Positions 24,669 through 32,253 of a DNA stretch of 33,318 nucleotides are shown here, piece by piece (within the stretch, counting starts at the first letter, position 1; every line of letters begins with the position of its first letter). The DNA lies in assembly GCA_020346745.1 (NCBI GenBank), contig CP070787.1, positions 1,222,589 through 1,255,906 on the forward strand. The letters run 5' to 3'. The notes under the pieces were generated by a model. That model did not search any database and was not told the origin of the DNA. It worked only from the letters and a program-made list of their open reading frames with translations. The position numbers and the translations under genes are program-made. This DNA comes from Fidelibacterota bacterium (GTDB lineage: Bacteria; Fidelibacterota; Marinisomatia; SCGC-AAA003-L08; TS1B11).

Positions 24669-25577
24669 ATGACGACGTCCGCGCGAACGGCCGATAGACC
24701 GCTGGACTGGTACAACCGCTATGCCCGGCACATCGCCCTGGAGGAGGTGGGCGAATCGGGGCAGCTGGCCCTTAACGCCGCCTCGGTGCTGGTGATCGGC
24801 ACCGGCGGCCTGGGCTCACCGGTAGCGTATTACCTGACAGCCGCTGGCGTCGGTACCCTGGGACTGGTGGACTTCGACACCGTCTCGCTGAACAACCTTC
24901 AGCGCCAGATCCTCCACGGTACATCCGATGAAGGCCGGCCCAAGGTCCAATCGGCGTGGGAAACGCTGCGGGAGATCAATCCCGAGGTGACGGTACGTCT
25001 TTACCAGGAAAAGCTCACGACAGCGAACGCCCTCGACCTGGTGAAGGAGTATGACCTAGTGGTGGATGCCAGCGATAATTTCAATACCCGGTTCCTGATC
25101 AACGATGTGTGCGTCCAGGCGAAGAAGCCGCTGGTGTTCGGCGCGGTGCTCCAGTTCGCCGGACAGGTGACGGTTTTTACCCAAGAAGAGGACTGCGGCT
25201 GCTACCGCTGCCTGTTCCCGGAAGCCCCACCCCCCGAGCTGGTTCCCACCTGCGCGGAGGCGGGCATCTTCGGGGTAACGCCGGGGGTCATAGGCAGTTT
25301 ACAGGCATCACAGGTACTGATACTGATCCTCAGCCGCAGCGGCCACCAGGCGGGAAAAATCCTCAAGAACCGCCTGCTGGTCTATGACGGGAAGGAAGCC
25401 GCTTTCCGCACCATTCAGCTGGCCCGGAACCCCGAGTGTCCAGTCTGCTCGCAGCCCGATTTCGACTTTCGCCAGGTGGAGTATCTCGATACATGCGTCA
25501 TTCCAAGCTCGTCGGAGACTGCGAAGAGAACCAAGGTCCAACAGGTTGATCTCGACATTGCCATGGTTGAATCTTAA
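24669..25577 (+). CDS. MoeB/ThiF-type carrier-activating enzyme (E1-like)
   Basis: The enzyme adenylates the C-terminal glycine of the carrier so that sulfur can be added. The 302-residue protein has GTGGLGSP (44-51), VDFDTVSLNNLQRQ (67-80), VDASDNFNTR (132-141), the zinc cysteines Cys178, Cys181, Cys257 and Cys260, and the conserved Cys195 in PTCAEAGIFGVTPG. It has no C-terminal rhodanese domain, so it is like MoeB rather than MoeZ/MOCS3. Sulfur must then come from another protein; TusA and a DsrE-like protein are encoded at the end of the operon. ATG 24669 with GGGAGGA just upstream is preferred to an open-frame start inside the carrier gene. Confidence 0.9.
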   Translation: MTTSARTADRPLDWYNRYARHIALEEVGESGQLALNAASVLVIGTGGLGSPVAYYLTAAGVGTLGLVDFDTVSLNNLQRQILHGTSDEGRPKVQSAWETLREINPEVTVRLYQEKLTTANALDLVKEYDLVVDASDNFNTRFLINDVCVQAKKPLVFGAVLQFAGQVTVFTQEEDCGCYRCLFPEAPPPELVPTCAEAGIFGVTPGVIGSLQASQVLILILSRSGHQAGKILKNRLLVYDGKEAAFRTIQLARNPECPVCSQPDFDFRQVEYLDTCVIPSSSETAKRTKVQQVDLDIAMVES

Positions 25578-25616
25578 CATAGTGAGTTCTGTGGAATTGA
25601 ACGTATCAGGTATAAC

Positions 25617-26528
25617 ATGAGCATTCAGTACCGTACGTCCGTGCCGGCCACCACGGCCAACCTGGGTCCCGGGTACGATATCCTCGGCCTGGCGCTGGAC
25701 CTGCGTCTCACGGCCCTGGCGGTTCCTGCCGATGAGTGGATTGTCGAGCCCCAGGGCGAAGGGAGCCATCTGCTGGACACATGCGGCTACAATCTCATCG
25801 CCCAGGCTTTCGAGGAGGCCTGCAAACGGCATGGGTGGGACGTCTACCCTCTGAGGATCGAAAGCGACAATCAGATCCCCATAGCCCGGGGACTGGGGAG
25901 CAGTGCGGCGGCGATTGTCACCGGCATGGCACTGGCCCAGTTGGTGAAACTGGGCCGCCTTGACCGCGACGCCCTGTTCCGGGATGCCGCCGATATGGAG
26001 GGCCATCCCGACAACGTGGCAGCCGCGGTATACGGCGGCTTGCAGGAGGTCAGCAAACAGGGCCCAGGCTGCCAGGTTCGTACCAAGGATCTATCGGATA
26101 GCGTGAAGGTTATGCTGGTGATCCCCGATCAGATGAAATCCACGAAAGAGCTGCGGGAGATCGTGCCGGAGAGGCTATCCGCTGAGGACCAGGCCGCCAA
26201 TGAAGGGGCGTTAAAGCATGTCCTGCAAGGCCTGGCCGAGGGCGATGCGGTTCACCTGCGGTTTTCCGAGTCGGATCGCCGCCACCAGCCCTATCGCCTG
26301 GCCGTGCAGCCAACCTCGGCAGCCATTTTCAGACTGCTGCAGGAGCACCCGGCAATAGCCGGTGTCTTTCTCAGCGGGGCAGGTACTACCGTGGGTGGCT
26401 GGATCGCCGGTGAGGCCGATCCCCGCACAGAGATCAGGGAGGCACTCCGGGAGCAGTCCATCACCGCGGCCGTTATGTTAACCGAGCCTGACAGGGAAGG
26501 CACTCAAGGCGAGGTTATCCGTGGCTAA
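25617..26528 (+). CDS. thrB: Homoserine kinase
   Basis: ThrB phosphorylates homoserine to O-phosphohomoserine, the branch metabolite used by threonine synthase and, in plants, by cystathionine gamma-synthase. The 303-residue GHMP kinase has the N-terminal VPATTANLGPGYDILGLAL, the ATP loop PIARGLGSSAAAIVTG (88-103), and GHPDNVAAAVYGG in the middle. The C-terminal GVFLSGAGTTVGGW is also typical. It lies 39 bp after the E1-like gene and overlaps lysC by 8 bp. Its presence behind a methionine leader rather than beside the conventional thrC is notable. Confidence 0.95.
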   Translation: MSIQYRTSVPATTANLGPGYDILGLALDLRLTALAVPADEWIVEPQGEGSHLLDTCGYNLIAQAFEEACKRHGWDVYPLRIESDNQIPIARGLGSSAAAIVTGMALAQLVKLGRLDRDALFRDAADMEGHPDNVAAAVYGGLQEVSKQGPGCQVRTKDLSDSVKVMLVIPDQMKSTKELREIVPERLSAEDQAANEGALKHVLQGLAEGDAVHLRFSESDRRHQPYRLAVQPTSAAIFRLLQEHPAIAGVFLSGAGTTVGGWIAGEADPRTEIREALREQSITAAVMLTEPDREGTQGEVIRG

Positions 26529-27897
26529 GCCATACATTTTCAAATTCGGCGGTAGCTCTCTGAAGACGGCGACTTGCATAGCGGGTGTAGTTGATATCAT
26601 CGCGGGCTTCGAAAAGCCGCTGGCGGTGGTGACCTCCGCTCTGGCCGGGATCACGGACCTGCTGGTAGAGGCTGGCGATGAGCGAGGACGGGTCGCCGAG
26701 ATCAGGGATACTATTCAGCAACGCCACCTGGAGACCGGGCGGGAACTGGGATTGAGGTCCGAGACTCTGAATGACTTTGAGGCCTACCTGGACACCACGC
26801 TTGACGACCTGGCAGCGGCGGCCACCGGAAACGGCAGGACGCGGGACCTGGTGCTCTCCATCGGTGAGCGGCTCTCGACCAACCTGTTGGCAGCCGCCCT
26901 GGAGGCGAGGGGTATCGGGAGCAGATATGTAGACAGCCGTCCGGTCATACGGACAGACAGCCACTGGAGCGAAGCGCGCATCGATCTGTCCGCTACTCAC
27001 CGTCAGATAACCGAGACCTTGGCACCGATCCTAGATGAGGGAGATATCCCGGTCGTAACCGGATTCCTGGGCAGCAACGAAGCGGGTGAAACGACCACCA
27101 TCGGCCGCAACGGTTCCGATCTGACGGCGACACTGCTGGGGCGCTGCCTCGATGCGAATGAGGTCTGGATCTGGACGGACGTGGATGGGATCTATACCGC
27201 TGACCCGCGCTACCATGAGGGGGCTAAGGTCCTGCCCGAGATCTCGTTCCGGGAGGCGGCCGAGGCGGCCTACTTCGGCGCCACTGTCATTCACCCACAT
27301 ACCCTATGGCCAGTATTGGAAACGGAAGTAGCTGTGAGAATCAAGAACACGTTCAAGCCACAGAATGGGGGCACACTGATCTGCGCCGAGCCGAAGCAGC
27401 GGGGCAAGATACTCATCACCACCTCGGTTGAAGGTGTTGCGGTCATTACCGTTGGGGGCTACGGGATGGTTGGTGTTCCGGGCGTGGCCGCGACCATTTT
27501 TACCGCCGTGAAAGAGACGGGCACCAACGTGCTGATGATCAGCCAGAGCTCAGCAGAACACAACATTACCTTTGTGATCCGGGACCAGGAGGTGCACGAA
27601 ACAGTGGCCTCTCTGGAGCGCGCGCTGTCAGAATGGATCGAGAAGGACCATCTCATCGACCGCATCCGGGTGGTGACCGACGTGGCGGTCATCACAGTGG
27701 TAGGCGAGAACATGCGGGGACGCTACGGCATTGCGGGCAAGATCTTCTCCGCCCTGGGCCGCAGCCGGATCAACGTGATCGCCATTGCCCAGGGATCGTC
27801 GGAATACTCCATTTCCATGGTTCTAAAAGAGGCGGACATGCGCCGGGCAATAGACGCCATACACGGGGAACTGGATGAGGAGAACCATGGCAACTAG
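26521..27897 (+). CDS. lysC: Aspartokinase
   Basis: LysC phosphorylates aspartate, the first step towards lysine, threonine and methionine. The 458-residue protein is a monofunctional enzyme with FKFGGSSL (7-14), [12 protein letters not shown], the [15 protein letters not shown] loop and [13 protein letters not shown]. Two C-terminal ACT units follow from about 310 ([15 protein letters not shown] and [15 protein letters not shown]), so feedback control by an end product is expected. The start is GTG 26521 with GAGG 6 nt upstream, overlapping thrB. No homoserine dehydrogenase domain is fused. Confidence 0.95.
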   Translation: MAKPYIFKFGGSSLKTATCIAGVVDIIAGFEKPLAVVTSALAGITDLLVEAGDERGRVAEIRDTIQQRHLETGRELGLRSETLNDFEAYLDTTLDDLAAAATGNGRTRDLVLSIGERLSTNLLAAALEARGIGSRYVDSRPVIRTDSHWSEARIDLSATHRQITETLAPILDEGDIPVVTGFLGSNEAGETTTIGRNGSDLTATLLGRCLDANEVWIWTDVDGIYTADPRYHEGAKVLPEISFREAAEAAYFGATVIHPHTLWPVLETEVAVRIKNTFKPQNGGTLICAEPKQRGKILITTSVEGVAVITVGGYGMVGVPGVAATIFTAVKETGTNVLMISQSSAEHNITFVIRDQEVHETVASLERALSEWIEKDHLIDRIRVVTDVAVITVVGENMRGRYGIAGKIFSALGRSRINVIAIAQGSSEYSISMVLKEADMRRAIDAIHGELDEENHGN

Positions 27898-28936
27898 GCT
27901 GCGAGCGGGGATCCTGGGAGCCACCGGTGCTGTCGGCCAGCGGTTCGTGCAGCTGCTGGAGAACCACCCCTGGTTCGAAGTGGCTGCCCTTTACGCATCC
28001 GAGCGCTCGGCGGGCAAGCCCTACGGGGAGGCAGCGGACTGGCGGGTACCGGTGCCGCGTCCCACCTACGCGGAGGAGATGATCATTCGCGCCATGGAGC
28101 CAAACGACGACGTGGACCTGGTCTTTTCGGCCCTGCCCCGCGATTCAGCCGAAACGGTAGAGGCGGATTTCGCCCAGGCAGGAATCCCGGTTATCTCCAA
28201 TGCCAGCGCCTACCGGGCAGCTGCCGATGTCCCTCTCGTCATTCCAGAGGTTAATCCTGACCACACGGAGCTCATCAATGTGCAACGCAGGAACCGGGGC
28301 TGGGGCGGTTACATTGTCACTAATCCCAATTGCTCGGTTATCGGGCTCGTCCTGCCGCTCAAGCCGCTGCATGATGTTTTCGGGCTGCGCCTGATCCAGG
28401 TGGTAACCATGCAGGCCCGGTCCGGGGCGGGGTATCCCGGTCCCCCACCGGAGGTAATCGACGATAACGTGCTGCCGTTCATCCGCGGTGAGGAGGATAA
28501 AGTGGAAGCCGAGCCGCGCAAGCTGCTGGGCACACTGGAAGGAGACAGCATCCGCGAAGCCGACATCATCATCTCGGCGCAGTGCAACCGGGTGAATGTC
28601 CTGGACGGTCACCTGGAAGCGGTGAGCCTGGGATTCGAGAACCGGCCTGATCCCGAGGCGGTCATCCGGGCACTGCGTGATTTCCGGGGGTTACCCCAAG
28701 AGGCACGACTGCCCTCCGCACCCGCGCGGCCCATCCTGATCACAGACCAGGAGGATCGTCCCCAACCCAAGCTGGACCGGGACGCTGGCGACGGGATGGC
28801 GGTCACGGTGGGCCGCATCCGGCCGGACAGCCTGCTGGACATTAAATTTACCGTACTCTCGCACAACACGATCCGCGGTGCCGCCGGTGCCGCGATCCTG
28901 AACGCGGAACTGCTTAAAAATCAGGGGTACCTATGA
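27887..28936 (+). CDS. asd: Aspartate-semialdehyde dehydrogenase
   Basis: Asd reduces aspartyl phosphate to aspartate-4-semialdehyde with NADPH. The 349-residue protein resembles the archaeal/fungal-type family, with GATGAVGQRF (11-20), SNASAYR, the nucleophile Cys149 in TNPNCSVIG, and QARSGAGYPG, a segment typical of that branch. ATG 27887 is chosen over an in-frame ATG at 27875, which lies before the GAGGAG ribosome binding site. It overlaps lysC by 11 bp and the following dehydrogenase gene by 4 bp, so the aspartate-family genes are translated as one coupled block. Confidence 0.94.
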   Translation: MATRLRAGILGATGAVGQRFVQLLENHPWFEVAALYASERSAGKPYGEAADWRVPVPRPTYAEEMIIRAMEPNDDVDLVFSALPRDSAETVEADFAQAGIPVISNASAYRAAADVPLVIPEVNPDHTELINVQRRNRGWGGYIVTNPNCSVIGLVLPLKPLHDVFGLRLIQVVTMQARSGAGYPGPPPEVIDDNVLPFIRGEEDKVEAEPRKLLGTLEGDSIREADIIISAQCNRVNVLDGHLEAVSLGFENRPDPEAVIRALRDFRGLPQEARLPSAPARPILITDQEDRPQPKLDRDAGDGMAVTVGRIRPDSLLDIKFTVLSHNTIRGAAGAAILNAELLKNQGYL

Positions 28937-29688
28937 TCGATTTGACTGACCAGGTAGCGCTCATTACTGGAGGTTCGCGGGGCATCGGCGCGGCCTGTGC
29001 CGTCCTGTTTGCCCAGGCCGGCGCGGATATAGGATTGGCCTATCATTCCCGCGACGATGAAGCCCGGGTTGTAAAGGAGAAGATTGAACAGCGGGGCCGC
29101 CAAGCCCTGCTACTCAAGGGAGATGTCTCCGAATACGCTACCGCCAGGAATCACGTCAAGCAGCTGGTCGAGGCTTTCGGGCGGGTGGACGTGCTGGTGA
29201 ACAATGCCGGTATCTGGACCTACCTGGAGACCGGCGGCGGCCAGGAGTCGGAATGGGACCGCACGATGGCGGTGAATCTGAAATCAGCATTCAATTATAC
29301 GGACGCCGTGGTGCCCGTGATGAAGAAGGCGGGACGGGGCAATATCATTCACATATCATCCACTGCCGGGCAGCGGGGCGAGGCTTTACACTCCCATTAT
29401 GCTGCCAGCAAGGGGGGCATCATCGCTTACACCAAGTCCCTGGCGGTGGAACTGGCCCCGGCGATCCGAGTTAATTCAGTGGCACCCGGTTGGGTGGATA
29501 CGGACATGAGTGACGAGGTCCTGAGTGATCCTCAGCAACGGGCGGAGGTTCTGCGAGGTATCCCACTCAACCGGGTGCCGACAGCGGAGGACCTGGCCGG
29601 ACCGGTGCTCTTCCTGGCCAGCGATCTGGCACGCCATATCACCGGCGAGATCCTGAACGTAAACGGGGGAGCCGTCCTGTGCGGATAA
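28933..29688 (+). CDS. Short-chain dehydrogenase/reductase, FabG-like
   Basis: This classical SDR of 251 residues has the cofactor motif TGGSRGIG (12-19), NNAG (90-93), Asn115, and the catalytic Ser/Tyr/Lys (Ser142 or Ser143, Tyr156 in HYAASKGG, Lys160). By sequence it would usually be annotated as 3-oxoacyl-ACP reductase-like, but no fatty-acid gene is near. It is translationally coupled to asd (ATGA overlap). The operon makes aspartate semialdehyde and consumes homoserine but has no recognisable homoserine dehydrogenase, so this gene occupies the place where that activity is missing. A role as semialdehyde reductase is only a hypothesis; unrelated ketone reduction is equally possible. Confidence 0.88.
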   Translation: MIDLTDQVALITGGSRGIGAACAVLFAQAGADIGLAYHSRDDEARVVKEKIEQRGRQALLLKGDVSEYATARNHVKQLVEAFGRVDVLVNNAGIWTYLETGGGQESEWDRTMAVNLKSAFNYTDAVVPVMKKAGRGNIIHISSTAGQRGEALHSHYAASKGGIIAYTKSLAVELAPAIRVNSVAPGWVDTDMSDEVLSDPQQRAEVLRGIPLNRVPTAEDLAGPVLFLASDLARHITGEILNVNGGAVLCG

Positions 29689-29713
29689 GCCCCAGGGAAG
29701 AAAGGCAAATGAC

Positions 29714-29950
29714 ATGAGCGAACCGTTCTTTGACCAGGAGCTGGACTGCCAGGGATTGCTCTGCCCCCTGCCGGTCCTCAAGACTAAACAGGTCCTGGAT
29801 AGTATGGGCACCGGAAAGGTTTTGCGTCTGCTGGCCACCGATCCGGGATCAGTCAGCGACATGGAGGCCTGGACCCGCCAGACGGGCAATGAGCTCCTGG
29901 ACCACCGTGAAGGGGACGGGGTATATACCTACTACGTGCGGAAAGTGTAG
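29714..29950 (+). CDS. TusA-family sulfurtransferase
   Basis: This 78-residue protein has the TusA/SirA/YeeD fold signature DCQGLLCPLPVLKTKQ (11-26). Cys17 in the CPLP motif is the expected persulfide-carrying residue, with a second Cys at 12. TusA proteins pass persulfide sulfur between donors such as cysteine desulfurase or rhodanese and acceptors such as DsrE-type proteins. The gene follows the SDR by 25 bp and precedes a DsrE-like gene by 24 bp. In an operon with a CysO-like carrier that has no rhodanese partner, it is a natural candidate for supplying the sulfur. Confidence 0.9.
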   Translation: MSEPFFDQELDCQGLLCPLPVLKTKQVLDSMGTGKVLRLLATDPGSVSDMEAWTRQTGNELLDHREGDGVYTYYVRKV

Positions 29951-29974
29951 CGGAGCTGAATGGGAGCAGGTAGT

Positions 29975-30487
29975 ATGGCAGATGATAGACGACGATTGGC
30001 AATCATCGCCTCGAAAGGAACCCTGGACTGGGCCTATCCACCCTTCATCCTGGCCTCCACCGCCGCGGCCATGGGCTGGGAGGTGGGTGTCTTCTTCACC
30101 TTCTACGGCCTGACCCTGCTGAAAAAGAAGATCACGGCCAAAGTGGCGCCCCACGCCAATCCCGCCATGCCCATGAAGATGCCCTTCGGACCGCAGGGAT
30201 TTCAGAATATCGAATGGCCGATGCCCAATATCCTGACGGCCAACCTGCCCGGTTTCGATCACGCGGCCACGGCCTTGATGCGCAGGACGTTCAAGAAGAA
30301 GGGGGTGGCCACCATCGAGGAACTGCGGCAGCTGTCCCTGGAGGCCGGCGCCCGGCTGATCAGCTGCCAGATGACTGCTGAGGTCTTCGGCTTCCGGCAC
30401 GAAGATTTCATCGATGGAGTGGAGAAGGGCGGGGCCGCCACCTTCCTGGAGTTCGCCGCCGAGGCGGATGTGAGCCTGTTTATCTGA
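29975..30487 (+). CDS. DsrE/DsrF-like (DsrE2-type) sulfur-transfer protein
   Basis: This 170-residue protein of the DsrE/F/DrsH-like superfamily opens LAIIASKGTLDWAYPP and has a hydrophobic stretch near 21-48, where DsrE2 proteins are often membrane associated. The conserved Cys131 in LISCQMTAEVFGF is the likely persulfide carrier. In sulfur-oxidising microbes DsrE2 is commonly encoded with TusA and rhodanese; here it is paired with TusA at the end of an amino-acid operon. ATG 29975 has GGAG 8 nt upstream; an in-frame ATG at 29960 is possible. A hairpin directly follows the stop codon. Confidence 0.83.
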   Translation: MADDRRRLAIIASKGTLDWAYPPFILASTAAAMGWEVGVFFTFYGLTLLKKKITAKVAPHANPAMPMKMPFGPQGFQNIEWPMPNILTANLPGFDHAATALMRRTFKKKGVATIEELRQLSLEAGARLISCQMTAEVFGFRHEDFIDGVEKGGAATFLEFAAEADVSLFI

Positions 30488-30510
30488 AATCCCTGAATGG
30501 GCCAGGGATT
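30488..30510. terminator. Hairpin at the end of the methionine-leader operon
   Basis: AATCCCTG (30488-30495) pairs perfectly with CAGGGATT (30503-30510) around a 7-nt loop, immediately after the stop codon of the DsrE-like gene and before the convergent response-regulator gene. A run of T is absent, so termination strength is uncertain on both strands. Confidence 0.5.
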
Positions 30511-30544
30511 GTAATAATCCCTCCTAAATGAGGAATAGTACCGC

Positions 30545-31720
30545 TCAGCTCGCGGGCGGGGTTTTGATCCAGATCGGTTCCAGCACGCCGACGCCCTCCG
30601 CATAGGTGTGCAGCCGCCGCAGCATGGGCAATGTGATCTCCTGATCTTTGGTAGCCAGCAGGGTGCCGTCACCGGTGAACACATCCTCACTGAACTCCAT
30701 CCCGACCTTCAAGTCACGGACACCCACGCTTTTCACCTTCAGGTCTTTCACATCAAGCTTGAGGCTTCCGAGCGCCGCGAACAGCTCGGGATCGTAGGTC
30801 ACCTGCCGGAGGCGCAGCTGCTCCAGGATCGCCTCCATATCCATGCCCTGCTCCACCAGGCGGTCGAACTCGATGGCCACGTTCAAGATGTGACCGCCTA
30901 AAACCGCCGTATCCCCGCTGCGGATCATCTCGTTCACCGTCTCCCCGTGATAGGGCTGCTGAACGGCCTCGATGATTTGGGCAATGGACTCCAGCCGCGG
31001 GATCCTGGAGATGAGGGTACTGGCAATACCTGGTGGGGTCTCGAGCATGCGCAGCTCGGCTTCCGAGAGCTGGCTGCCTTCGTAGGATCTCGTCAGTAGA
31101 TCGGGTGGGATCAGGACGAATCCGATCTGGGAGAGGATGGCCGCCAGTTCAAACTGCCAGGAATCCGGCAGTTCCAGGTGGGTGGCCATCAGGTGAACAT
31201 AGCGCTTGATCCGCGCGGCGCGCGTCAACGCAATGGGATTGACCAGTCCGAGGATATCGATGAGCGTGGTTACGGCACCGATGAGGGTTTTCTCCAGAAG
31301 TTCCCGCTCGGCCTGCTCGCGCTTCTGTTCGGATTTTCTGAGGGCGACAGCGCTGCGGATGGTGCGTGAAATGGCGTCTCCGGTGAGATCTTGCTTCGGG
31401 AGATAGTCCGACGCGCCCGCTTTCATGAGTTCAACGGCGATCTGTTCATCACCTGCTCCGGTCATGATGATGATCGGGACCTCGATGCCCGCTTCCCGAG
31501 CCTCCGTGAGCACCTGCAATCCGTTCTTGTGGGGCATCTTGTAATCCAGAATGACACAGTCGAAGGACTCGGTCTTCATCGCCTCCAGGCCTTCAGCTCC
31601 GTTGGAAGTCTCAGCGATCCTCACTTGTGGGAGATTCCGTTCCAGCAGATCGAACATCAAGCCGCGGAACTTTTCCTCATCATCGATCACCAGGATGGAT
31701 AATTCAGCGTCGTTATTCAT
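30545..31720 (-). CDS. Response regulator with degenerate HD-GYP-like output domain
   Basis: This 391-residue cytoplasmic regulator has an N-terminal receiver domain (1-125) with acidic Asp13 and Asp14, phospho-acceptor Asp59, Thr87 and Lys109, all intact. A Glu/Arg-rich linker that looks coiled coil (about 128-145) leads to an all-helical domain resembling HD-GYP phosphodiesterases. The position of the catalytic HD pair reads AAILSQIGFVLIPPDLL, so His-Asp is replaced by Ser-Gln, and the later HHE motif reads QQPYHGE. It is probably catalytically dead and may bind c-di-GMP or a partner. The family assignment of this half is by pattern only; an HDOD-like domain is an alternative. GGGAGATGAG precedes the ATG. 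No histidine kinase is adjacent. Confidence 0.82.
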   Translation of the reverse strand: MNNDAELSILVIDDEEKFRGLMFDLLERNLPQVRIAETSNGAEGLEAMKTESFDCVILDYKMPHKNGLQVLTEAREAGIEVPIIIMTGAGDEQIAVELMKAGASDYLPKQDLTGDAISRTIRSAVALRKSEQKREQAERELLEKTLIGAVTTLIDILGLVNPIALTRAARIKRYVHLMATHLELPDSWQFELAAILSQIGFVLIPPDLLTRSYEGSQLSEAELRMLETPPGIASTLISRIPRLESIAQIIEAVQQPYHGETVNEMIRSGDTAVLGGHILNVAIEFDRLVEQGMDMEAILEQLRLRQVTYDPELFAALGSLKLDVKDLKVKSVGVRDLKVGMEFSEDVFTGDGTLLATKDQEITLPMLRRLHTYAEGVGVLEPIWIKTPPAS

Positions 31721-31781
31721 GGCTCATCTCCCGTGCTTACCGTGGGCAATGTCCCTGCATGAAAATCTCTCTCTTACAATT

Positions 31782-31810
31782 ATTATAGTCTGATCACGGC
31801 TATGCCTGAA
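31782..31810 (-). promoter_or_regulatory. Candidate promoter of the response regulator
   Basis: On the minus strand a perfect TATAAT (plus 31782-31787) is preceded at 17 bp by TTCAGG (plus 31805-31810), a poor -35 match. It lies about 60 bp upstream of the response-regulator start codon. Confidence 0.4.
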
Positions 31811-32253
31811 AGGGCACAGATCACACTTTCACAGCTTGCCTTTTCTCTGTGAATACCTCTCCCGACATCCACGTTATTCGGCTACACTTCGTCGGACATT
31901 CCCGAGTGGTGACGCCGAAATATAACAAGGTTATCAAGATGATACTACTGGAGTAGCACCGGTACCTTTTTTCGCCGCCGAGGTGCATATGTTGCTGTTC
32001 ATTCAGCTAATCTGTCTAATTGCATTATAAAGTTGAAAAACAACAGGAGGAAATTGGGAATCTCTTCTCCTGGTGTAAGGCCCTAAGTGAGCTTCGGACC
32101 CACGTGATACAAGTGCAGCTGACCTCATCGAGCCATCATATAATCAATCCTTCTGGCTTAATCGTAACAAAATACTTGTCGTGGTGCCAGATACCATATA
32201 TCTTGCATCAACGGACAGTTGAATCTTACATGCCGAGGTGAGGATATCTAGCC
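31811..32253. other. Non-coding gap with no recognised gene
   Basis: This AT-richer stretch lies between the divergent response regulator and the exported protein. A 73-codon frame from TTG 32020 has no recognisable domain and no ribosome binding site, so it is not called. A good AGGAGG at 32045-32050 leads only to a 10-codon frame. TATAAA at 32026-32031 could be part of a promoter for the downstream gene, but no matching -35 element was found. Confidence 0.4.

Noticed and set aside
24392-25577. moaD-moeB molybdopterin biosynthesis pair
   Set aside because: The carrier resembles CysO at its C-terminal half, no other molybdopterin gene is present, and the operon is aspartate-family and sulfur-relay genes.
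32020-32241. 73-codon frame upstream of the lamin-tail gene
   Set aside because: TTG start, no ribosome binding site, no domain, and composition unlike the neighbouring genes.
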